This document shows positions 1 through 8,700 of a stretch of DNA of 64,000 nt, in pieces (position 1 is the stretch's first letter; each line of letters opens with the position of its first letter). The stretch comes from Tamilnaduibacter salinus (lineage in GTDB: Bacteria; Pseudomonadota; Gammaproteobacteria; Pseudomonadales; Oleiphilaceae), in assembly GCF_003096655.1 (NCBI RefSeq), contig NZ_QEKQ01000003.1, positions 328,160-392,159 of the forward strand. The letters are read 5' to 3'. The translations under genes were made by a program, and so were the position numbers. The notes under the pieces were generated by a model. It was not told where the DNA came from, ran no database searches, and saw only the letters and a list, made by a program, of their open reading frames with translations.

Positions 1-686
1 TGATAGACCGCAACAGAGCGGGCAACGTGCTGGCCGAACAACTCGACAAACGCTGGGTCGTGGGACACCTGCTCGGGATAGCCGCTGCAGCATATGTGCT
101 GGTTCAGACAGATGACCCGGTCGGTGGCCGACATGACCAGATGGAGATCGTGGGAAATCATGATGACGCCGCAGTGGAGCCGGTCGCGAAGCTCGCGGAT
201 CAGCTCGTAAAGCGCGGCCTGGCCATTGACGTCGACACCCTGGGCAGGTTCGTCCAGCACCAGCAGGTCCGGCTCGCGCACCAGGGCCCGGGCGATCAGC
301 AGGCGCTGGGTTTCACCGCCGGACAGGTGGTGCACGGTACTGTGGTAGAGATGCCCCACTGACGTCTGCTCCAGCGCCCGACGGCAGTCGGCTTCCGAGG
401 CGCCGGTCAGAGCCATGAAGCGCTTGACGGTGAGCGGGAGCGTGGGCTGGAAATGGGTGTGCTGGGGGACGTAGCCGGTCGTCAGCCCGGGTTCCCGCGT
501 GATGGTGCCGGCGGTCAGCCGATGGATGCCCAGTATGGCCTTGATCAGCGTGGTTTTGCCGGCGCCGTTGGGGCCGATGATGGTGATCACATCGCCCCGG
601 CGGATGGTCAGGTTCACGCGATCAACGATCGCCTGCCCGCCCAGGTGGATGCTGGCATCGTCGAGCCGGACCAGTTCATCCGCCAT
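1..686 (-). CDS. znuC: Zinc ABC transporter ATP-binding protein ZnuC (C-terminus cut by window edge)
   Basis: I translated this frame by hand; it is open from the ATG at 686 to the window edge (228 codons). It would power the inner-membrane ZnuB channel for high-affinity zinc uptake. Walker A is GPNGAGKTT (about residues 38-46), the signature is LSGGETQR, and Walker B is LLVLDEPAQGVD, followed by the switch His in MISHD. The start overlaps the stop of zur by 11 nt, so the two genes are translationally coupled, as in Pseudomonas zur-znuC. The last codons are missing. The family assignment as ABC ATPase is certain; ZnuC rather than another metal importer rests on the zur neighbour. Confidence 0.9.
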   Translation of the reverse strand, partial: MADELVRLDDASIHLGGQAIVDRVNLTIRRGDVITIIGPNGAGKTTLIKAILGIHRLTAGTITREPGLTTGYVPQHTHFQPTLPLTVKRFMALTGASEADCRRALEQTSVGHLYHSTVHHLSGGETQRLLIARALVREPDLLVLDEPAQGVDVNGQAALYELIRELRDRLHCGVIMISHDLHLVMSATDRVICLNQHICCSGYPEQVSHDPAFVELFGQHVARSVAVY

Positions 687-1167
687 CCGGCGCCTCCTGG
701 CAGGCTGGGCAAAGGCCGGCAATTTCCAGTGTGCTCTCGCGCATGGCAAACCCCTGGGCCTGCGCAGCGCCACCGATCGCCTCGTCAATGGCCGGTTCCG
801 ACAGCTCCAGCACGTTCCGGCAGGTCTGGCAGATCAGGAAGCAGCCCGTGTGCCGGTCGCCCGGGTGGCTGCAGCCGATGAATGCGTTCAGTGACGCGAT
901 GCGGTGGACGAGTCCATGCTGCTGGAGAAAGTCGAGGGCCCGGTACACGGTCGGTGGTGCGGCGCTGTGGCCGTCCGTGGTGAGCGCGCCAAGCAGCTCG
1001 TAGGCACCCAGTGGCCGGTGGGACTGCCAGATCAGCTCCAGCACCCGTTCCCGGATTGGCGTCAGACGGGCGCCATGTTCCTGGCAACGTTCCCGGGCAT
1101 CATTCAGGGCCCGGGCGACGCAGGCATCGTGGTTGTGGGGGCGGTAAGGGAGTGCTCTGGCAGACAT
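676..1167 (-). CDS. zur: Zinc uptake regulator Zur (Fur family)
   Basis: This 163-residue Fur-family repressor would shut off zinc-uptake genes when zinc is plentiful. The N-terminal winged helix contains LTPIRERVLELIWQSHRPLG and TVYRALDFL. The C-terminal dimerisation part carries CSHPGDRHTGCFLICQTC, with a CxxC zinc site, and a second CPAC near the end. An upstream in-frame ATG at 1209 exists, but the ATG at 1167 is preferred. It fits the family's N-terminus and leaves an inverted repeat (1186-1220) as an upstream operator instead of coding sequence. The stop overlaps znuC. Zur is favoured over Fur because znuC follows directly. Confidence 0.88.
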   Translation of the reverse strand: MSARALPYRPHNHDACVARALNDARERCQEHGARLTPIRERVLELIWQSHRPLGAYELLGALTTDGHSAAPPTVYRALDFLQQHGLVHRIASLNAFIGCSHPGDRHTGCFLICQTCRNVLELSEPAIDEAIGGAAQAQGFAMRESTLEIAGLCPACQEAPDGG

Positions 1168-1185
1168 GGCAGCACCGGTCACATC

Positions 1186-1220
1186 GTCGAATTTGCGACA
1201 GTATAACATCGCAATTCGAC
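1186..1220. promoter_or_regulatory. Inverted repeat just upstream of zur, possible Zur operator
   Basis: Arms of 13 nt (1186-1198) and 12 nt (1209-1220) are complementary except for one extra T in the left arm. The 10-nt spacer holds TATAAC. Read on the minus strand, the centre gives GATGTTATAC, which resembles half of the gammaproteobacterial Zur box (GTTATA...TATAAC). It lies 19 nt upstream of the chosen zur start. Autoregulation is an inference. There is no T-run, so an intrinsic terminator for the chp operon is less likely. Confidence 0.4.
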
Positions 1221-1248
1221 AATGGGCCCTATGTGGAAGGTCGTCCCG

Positions 1249-1713
1249 TCAGGCGAGTGGCGCCTGTCGGGCGAGTTCTTCCAGATGCTCCAGATTGGGG
1301 ATCATAGCGGTCTGGCCTTCCACGTCGACGGCCATGAGATCCGCCGGGCCGGGTTCGAGATCGAGACGCTGGATCTGGTCCTCGCTCAGCCGGGTCTGGC
1401 TCGGAATACCCTGGGTCACCATGGCCAGGAAGGGGCGTTCACTGTGATGCGGGCCGATGGTGTTGAGCACGGCGATGCGGCCACGGCCGCTGCCGGGCGG
1501 CACCGCCGGACCTCCGTTGGCGGCGTCATAGGAGATGATCGGGAGTTTGAGCCCGCGCCAGTCCAGATAGCCGCTCAGCCATTCGGGGCCGGCATCGGCG
1601 GCTTCCGGCTGCGCATAGTCGACGATCTCGGCGATCGAGACGTTGGGCAGCAGCAGCTCCCGGTCATGAACGGGAATCAGGACGCAACCCAGCAGGTTTG
1701 CTTCTTCGGCCAT
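1249..1713 (-). CDS. chpC: CheW-like adaptor ChpC
   Basis: This 154-residue protein has the CheW/ChpC shape: it opens GCVLIPVHDRELLLPNVSIA and continues with a beta-rich fold including WRGLKLPIISYD. It would couple a chemoreceptor to the ChpA kinase in the pilus chemosensory system. It is the last chp gene before zur and starts 12 nt after the chpB stop, with an AGGTAAGG ribosome-binding site. In Pseudomonas aeruginosa chpC likewise follows chpB; chpD and chpE are not present here. Confidence 0.85.
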   Translation of the reverse strand: MAEEANLLGCVLIPVHDRELLLPNVSIAEIVDYAQPEAADAGPEWLSGYLDWRGLKLPIISYDAANGGPAVPPGSGRGRIAVLNTIGPHHSERPFLAMVTQGIPSQTRLSEDQIQRLDLEPGPADLMAVDVEGQTAMIPNLEHLEELARQAPLA

Positions 1714-1724
1714 GGTGCCTTACC

Positions 1725-2777
1725 TCACGCAGACGTTTGCGGTGGCCTGCCCCGCAGCAGGCAGGATTCCTCGATGGTCTGAACCAGCTGTCGTGCCAGC
1801 TCCCCAGGGGTGCCGGCAAACGACGCGCAGCCGGTAGCCGCCACCGAGTCCGGCATGGAACTGTTGCCGCAGCTGGCGCTTTCCTGCACCCAGATCCGGC
1901 TGCCAAAGGCGCGGAGCAGGGGTGCGGCGATGGCGCCGTCATTGCCCATCCCGGAAAACAGGATAGCGTGGCAGCGGGCGCCGTAGTAGTCGGCCATATT
2001 CAACAGTACCTGATCGATGGACGGGCCGTAAGGACCTGGCCAGTCATTGTCCTTCGGCTGTAGCCGGCCCTCGCGGTCGACCATCCACTCATTCTCCACC
2101 GGCATCAGGACCACATCCCCCGGATAGATCCGGTCACCCGGCTCCGGTGACTTCAGCGAGTAGTGGGCATGACGCCCCAAGACCCGTCCCAGTACATCGG
2201 TGAAGTGATCGTCGATGTGCTGGGCGTAGACAAAGCCCACCGGGAGATCCTCCGGGAGCTGGTCGAGAAACGCCTTGATGGCAGCCGGTCCCCCCAGAGA
2301 GGCGCCCAGCATCCAGACTTCCTCCGCCGGCTGGCTGCGATCCACAGACGGTATCCAGTGGGGGCGCTGCAGGCGCTGTGGCGCGGCACTTCCCTCCGGC
2401 TCATCCAATGCCTCGAGGCTGCCGGAGTCGTCCAGCTGTTCCAGTGGGCCGAGCTGTTTTTCGAGTTTGGCCAGTAGGCGGCGCTCCCAGCGGAAGTACT
2501 CGGTGGAACCGGAGTCCGGAGCCGGGTCGAGACCAAACAGGATGGGCGCGTCGGTCCGCTCCAGCAGGTAGTCGAACAGCGCCGGATGGTCGGCTTCGTC
2601 CTTCAGGCTCAGCAGCCAGAGAGCCGGCTCGGGCATGGTGGGCCAGCCCATGAGCCGCTCGCTGTCCCCGATGAAGGTGGTCGTCAGACCGAACTTCCCC
2701 GTGGCCTCCTGCAACCGCCCGCGTTGCAGCGGGCAGTCTGAGAGGATTGCCACTCCCTGGCGGTCTTTGCCGGTCAT
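1725..2777 (-). CDS. chpB: Chemotaxis methylesterase ChpB (CheB family) with degenerate receiver
   Basis: This 350-residue protein would remove methyl groups from PilJ-type receptors. The C-terminal esterase domain (about residues 150-340) shows all three catalytic residues: Ser in GASLGGP, His in AQHIDDHF and Asp in GMGNDGA. The N-terminal ~110 residues fold-match a receiver by length, but the position expected to hold the phosphorylated Asp reads LWLLSLKDE, and the usual N-terminal acidic pair is missing. Regulation by phosphorylation is therefore doubtful, as for ChpB proteins generally. The ATG overlaps the chpA stop as ATGA. Confidence 0.9.
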   Translation of the reverse strand: MTGKDRQGVAILSDCPLQRGRLQEATGKFGLTTTFIGDSERLMGWPTMPEPALWLLSLKDEADHPALFDYLLERTDAPILFGLDPAPDSGSTEYFRWERRLLAKLEKQLGPLEQLDDSGSLEALDEPEGSAAPQRLQRPHWIPSVDRSQPAEEVWMLGASLGGPAAIKAFLDQLPEDLPVGFVYAQHIDDHFTDVLGRVLGRHAHYSLKSPEPGDRIYPGDVVLMPVENEWMVDREGRLQPKDNDWPGPYGPSIDQVLLNMADYYGARCHAILFSGMGNDGAIAAPLLRAFGSRIWVQESASCGNSSMPDSVAATGCASFAGTPGELARQLVQTIEESCLLRGRPPQTSA

Positions 2778-5700
2778 TCTCCGGGTCCGGTCAGCCGCTC
2801 GATGGTGTTGAGCAGCTCCGTTTCCTGGAACGGTTTGCCGAGGTACTCGTTGACCCCGATGCCCTCGGCCCGCTCCCGGTGTTTCTGACCGGTCCGGGAG
2901 GTGATCATGCAGATGGGCGTGTCGCTCAGCGCCTCGTCGTGGCGGATGAAGCTCGCCACTTCGAAGCCATCCATACGTGGCATTTCGATGTCCAGCAGCA
3001 CGATGTCCGGGCGATGATCCTGGAGCTGGGCAACCGCATCCAGACCGTCTTTCGCCGTCATGACATCCATGCCGTTACGCTCCAGCAGACGCCCCGTGAC
3101 CTTCCGGACCGTAACCGAGTCGTCCACCACCATGACCAGTGTCGGCTGGTCTTCGCGGGAATGACTCTCGAGCGTATCGGGGACGGCGGCAGCGCGCTGG
3201 CGCTCTGACAGAATGTCGGAACGGATCATGGCCGGTAGATCAAGAATCACGACCACGTTGCCGTCACCCAGCAGGGTCGCGCCGGACACGCCCCGGACCG
3301 AGGTAAACTGCGGCCCGAGGGATTTCACCACGATTTCGCGACTGCCCATGATGCTGTCGACCTGGAGTGCCATCGGCTGCTCGGCGCCACGCACCAGAAT
3401 CACCGGCAGAGGCAATGCCTGGCCCTGGAGCTTGGGATGGTGATCACTGTGTAGCAGGCTGCCCAGGTACTGGAGCCGGTATTCCTGACCGGCGTACTCG
3501 TACAGGGGCGCGTTGGGCTTGTAATACTCCTCCAGCTCGTAGGTGCTGACCCGCACAATGCCTTCGATGGTGTTGAGCGGGATGGCGTAGTAGTCCTCGC
3601 CGGTGGAGACCATCAGCGCCCGGTTGACCGATACCGTGAATGGCAGCCGAACGGTGAAGGTGGTGCCCTTGCCGAGTGCCGAATCGATGTCGAGACTGCC
3701 GCCGAGCTGTTTGATCTCGCTGGCGACCACGTCCATGCCGACGCCACGGCCGGAAATCTGCGTCACCTTGGCGGCGGTCGAGAAGCCGGGCTGCAGGATG
3801 AACTGGAGGATTTCCCGGTCCGAGAGGTCTTCGTGATCCTCCATCAGGCCCTGCCGGACTGCTTTTTCGCGGACCTTGCGGCTGTCTATACCGCCGCCGT
3901 CGTCAATCAGGCGCAGGACCACCTCGCCGCCCTCGCGGGTCAGCGACAGGGTGATCTCACCGGTTTCGGGCTTGCCGGCGGTGCGGCGTTCGTCCGGTTC
4001 CTCAATGCCGTGGTCGACGGCGTTGCGCAGCATGTGTTCCAGCGGCGCGATCATGCGCTCGAGAATGCTGCGGTCCATCTCGCCTTCGGCGTTGCGGACG
4101 TCGAAGGTGACCTGTTTGTCCAGTTCGCCGGAGATCTGACGAACGATCCGGCGCAGGCGGGGCATCATGGATGAGAACGGAATCATCCGTGTCTTCATCA
4201 GCCCTTCCTGCAACTCGGTGTTGATCCGCGACTGCTGGACCAGCAGCGTCTCGCTGTCCCGTACCCGGTCGGACAGGGTTTCGCGCAGGTCCGCCAGGTC
4301 CGAGGTGGACTCGCTCAGTGCCCGGGACAGCTGCTGGATGGAGGAGTAGCGGTCCATCTCCAGCGGGTCGAAGTCCTCGGTGTAGTCCGGGCCATGTTCC
4401 TGCTCGGCGCGGAACAGGATCTGCGCCTCGGTCTCAATGTCCATCCGGCGCAGCTGCTCGCGAAGACGTTCGATGGTGGCGGCCATTTCGTCCAGCGTGT
4501 GCCCGAAATCGCTGGACTGCTGCTCGAGACGACTCCGGGTAATACTGGTTTCGCCGGCCAGGTTCACCAGATCGTCCAGCAGTGGCGCGGAGACGCGGAC
4601 CGTTTCCTGCGACCGGCCCGCCTCCTGACGACGGTTCGCCGGCGCTTTCTGCTGATCTTTCGCTGTGGGTTTGGCGGCTTCCTGTTGCGGTGCGGCCTCC
4701 GGTGCCTGGTCCGTGGCCGGCGGTTCGCTGGCTTTCTCCGGCGCCGAGGCCGGCTCTGATGGCGCTTCCGCTTCCGCCGAATCCGGGGCGTGTGGCACGG
4801 TCACCGGACCGTCGCCCGCGGCTTCGTAACGCTGGCGGATCGTCTCCACCATGCCGGTAATGGCGTCGTGGTCGGCCGTGATCGCCTTCCAGGCCTCGGC
4901 GTCCGGCTCGTTGCCGCCCAGATCAATCAGGCGGGTCTCGAACGCGTGGGAGCGGTCACCCAGTTCGGTCAGCTGGGCCAATCGCGCGCCGCCTTTGAGC
5001 GTGTGCAGCGACCGCTGAATGTCCTGGTTCAGCTGACTGTTTTTCGGGTTCTGGCGCCACTCGGCCAGCCGGTTCTCCAGGTCGTCGAGAATCTCCCCGG
5101 CTTCCTCAAGGAAGATCTCCAGCACTTCGGCATCAACCGTCTCGGGCTGATCCACGGTACCCTCGTCGGTGGCGCCGGCCGATGCGTCGTCTGTAGCCCC
5201 TGCGGGGGGCTCCTCACCACCAAAGGCGGCCAGCAGCTCGGGGACCGGATCGGGCGTGCCGCCGTCTTCCAGGGCGGTGATCATCTGGTTGAAGTGCGAC
5301 AGTGCCTGATCGCTGAGCGACAGCATTGTCGGACCGTCGGCCTGGCCGGCGACCAGGTCCTCGAGGCGGTCATGCCAGACTTCCGCCAGATCGGCGACGG
5401 CGTCCATGTCGGCCAGTCGGGCGCCGCCCTTGAGTGTGTGCAGTTCCTGCTGAAGGTCGGTGACGCCGGTCAGCCCCTCGGCATCCTCCCGCCACTGGTC
5501 GAGGCATTCACGGATGGCGTCGCGGATCTCCACCGCCTCGTCGAGGAAGATGCCGATCAGGTCTTCGTCGCGATCCGCGGGTTCGGGCTCGCCCGTGTCG
5601 GTCGGTGACGGCTCCGTCGCCGTGTCATCGGTCGGTTCCGGCGGGCTGTCGCTCTCGTCGGGTTCCGCCATGGGCTCTGGTTCTGGCGCTGGTGCTTCGG

Positions 5701-8700
5701 TGGCCGGGGATTCGCCCGTCATCCACGACTGCACCTGTGTCACCAACTCATGGGCTGGTGGGCAGTTTTGGGAGGCGGCGACCTGATCGACCATTTCCGC
5801 GAGCCGGTCATGGCAGGCGAACAGCAGATCGTGCAGGCGATCGTCGCCGGAGAGGCTGCCTTCGGAGACTTTTTCAAACAGGTCTTCCAGCACATGGGAC
5901 AGATCGCTGATGGCATCCACGCCGGCCATACGGGCGCCGCCCTTGAGCGTGTGGACATCGCGCTGTAACTCGGCCGCAATGGCACGGTCGTCCGGGTTCT
6001 CGCTCCAGCTGTGCAGTGCGCTGCCGGTGCTGTTGATCAGGTCGTAGGCTTCTTCCAGGAAGATTTCCACCAGCTCGGGGTCGAGGTCCGTCAGCGCCCC
6101 TTCGCTGGTGGTTCCGGCTTCCGGCTCCGCTGAGGGCGTTTCGGTCGCGGCGGCGGATTCTTCAACGGCCTGGTCATCGTCGACCCGCGGCGGCTCAGGG
6201 ATGTGTTCGTCCTTATCGGTGGTGGTGTCGCCGGTGTGTCCTGCTTCGCTGGCATCCGCGTCTGTTGTCGTGTCGTCCGCTTCACCATCGGTCTCGTCGG
6301 TTTCCGGAACCGGCGGCAAGTCGTCCTCGAAACTGCTGTCGATGGCGGCGAGGTCGGCCGAGAAGGCCGCGTCGGCATTCTGGTGGAGGCCGTCCAGCGA
6401 GTCTTTCAGCCGATCAAGCAGCTCTGTGTCCGGTCGGGGGGCCAGACCGGCGGCGACCTGATCCATGATGTTGATCAGGGATTCATGGCCGGCCCTGGCG
6501 ACGTCAAAGAAATCATCGTCAGGCGTGATGTCACTGGACTGGATGGCGGCGTAGTTGCGATCCAGCAGATCGGCGAGCTCGGAAACCTCGGTCAGGCCCG
6601 CGACCTCGGCGCCACGCGCCAATTTGCGCAGCTCCGCGCCGAGTTGTTCCGGCGTATCGCGCCGCTCCGGCTCGCCGGACCAGTCCGCCAGGGCAGAGTC
6701 CGCATTCAGCAGGATATCCAGGCCCTCGCTCAGGAACAGCTGGATCAGTTGTGGGTCCGGGCGTGCCGCCGGCTCGCTTTCGGCACTGCTGGCCGATTCA
6801 TCGGAAATGGCCTGTCCGGCCCGTTCGTCCAGTTTGGCGAGAAAATCATCCGTGCCGGGTAGCGTGGCTTGCGGGCTGTCGTGTAATTGGGCCAGTCCCT
6901 TTTCCACGAACCTGCTGGCGCGCTCGAGCAGCTCCAGGATATCCGTGTCGGCGCGATGGCTTTCGGCGCGCTCATGCTTGATGAACTTCTCGAGCGGGGT
7001 AATCACCCGGGCGATGGGCTGTATGCCCGCTGTGTTGGCCGATCCCTTCAGGGTGTGCAGCGCCCGGGACAGGTCGTCGTTGTAGGCGGCGCTGTCCTGC
7101 CCGCGGACCCGCTCCAGAAATTCGTTCAGGGTCTCCAGATGGGTCTGGGCTTCGCTCTCGAAGATCTCGAGCAGGACCGGATCGACCTCATCCGCCTCGT
7201 CTTCCTCCGCCGGCGCAGGCCCGGTCTCGGGGCCGGCCGGTGTCGTATCGGAAGCCGGCGTGAGGTCTTCCGGCATGGGCTCGGACTCGGGAATTTCCCC
7301 GGCGGCCAGCGTGTTGGCGCGATTCTCGTATGGGGTCGTGTCAACCGACGCGGAGCGCTGGTGTTTGAAGTCCTCAACCAGGTCGGGGATCACTCCCACA
7401 ACATCCTGCAGCAGGCTGGCCACGTCATCGTTCATGAAAATGGTGCCGTCGATGACCCGGTTGAGCATGTTCTCGATGGACCACGCCAACTCGCCGATGA
7501 CGTTGGCTTCCACCATGCGGCCACTGCCCTTGAGGGTGTGGAACGCCCGGCGGACTTCGGTGAGGGCTGTGCGGTCCTCGTACTGATTCATCAGTGACGG
7601 CAGGTATTCCCGGATGGCTTCGAGAACCTCGTCCGCCTCCTCGATGAAGATCTCCAGAATCTCGTCATCGATCAGGTCGTCGTCTCCGGCGTCTGCCCCG
7701 GGCGACTGATCCTCAGCGGTGCCCTCCTGCACAGCGGGCGTGTCGTCTGGCTCCTCGACCGCTTCGGCTTCCGACGTCGGGTCGATCTCGGAGACGGTCG
7801 TTTCAGTGACTTCCGGTTCTGGCTCACTGTCGTCCGGGCCTTCGGCGCTCTCATCCGTGACCCGGGTGGTCGCCAGGGCATCCGCCTGTTCCATTAGCGG
7901 TGTTATGCCCTCGGGGCGCCGACCGTCCCGGAAGGCATCGATCAGATCCGGAACCCGGTTGATGACGGTGTCGATCAGTTCGAACACCTCGTCCGTGAGA
8001 GCGACTGAGCGGTCAATAACCCGGTTCAGCAGGTTCTCGACGGACCAGGCCAACTCGCCAATGTCGCTGGCACCCACGAGACGGCCACTGCCTTTGAGTG
8101 TATGGAAGGCTCGGCGGACTTCGGTCAGCGCCTCACGATCGTCCTGGTCCTGGCGAAGCCGGGGGTAGAACTCACGAATGGTTTCCAGAACTTCGCCGGC
8201 CTCCTCGATAAAGATCTCCAGGATCTCATCGTCCACTAGGTCGGCATCGCCGCCAGTCGTCTCCGGTTCTGGCTGAGGGGCCTCCTCCAGCTCGGGAACC
8301 GGCGCCGATGCGTCTTCCTGCCAGGTGGGTTCTTCACCCGCCGGGAAGCCGAGAGTCACCAGGCTGTCGCGGGCAACGTCGAGAATTGCAGTGTTCTCGC
8401 CAATGCCCTCGGCGAGGCGTTCGAGATAGTACTCAATGCTCGTGAACAGATCGGCCAGCGTGTCGAGCTGGCGCCAGTCCGGGACGCGCTGGCCTTCGAG
8501 AAGCACGTCGGTCACATAGCGCTGGGCCGACCCGAGAATGTCGCTGGTTTCCTCCAGCGGAATCAGGTCCAGCCCGCCACGGATGCTGTGCAGCAGACCG
8601 GGGACGTGGTTGATCTCCCGGACGTCCCACTGAGAGGCGATGAAATTGACGATCGCTGTCTTGACCTGCTCCAGCGAATTGCGGGCCTCGCGGAGCAATG

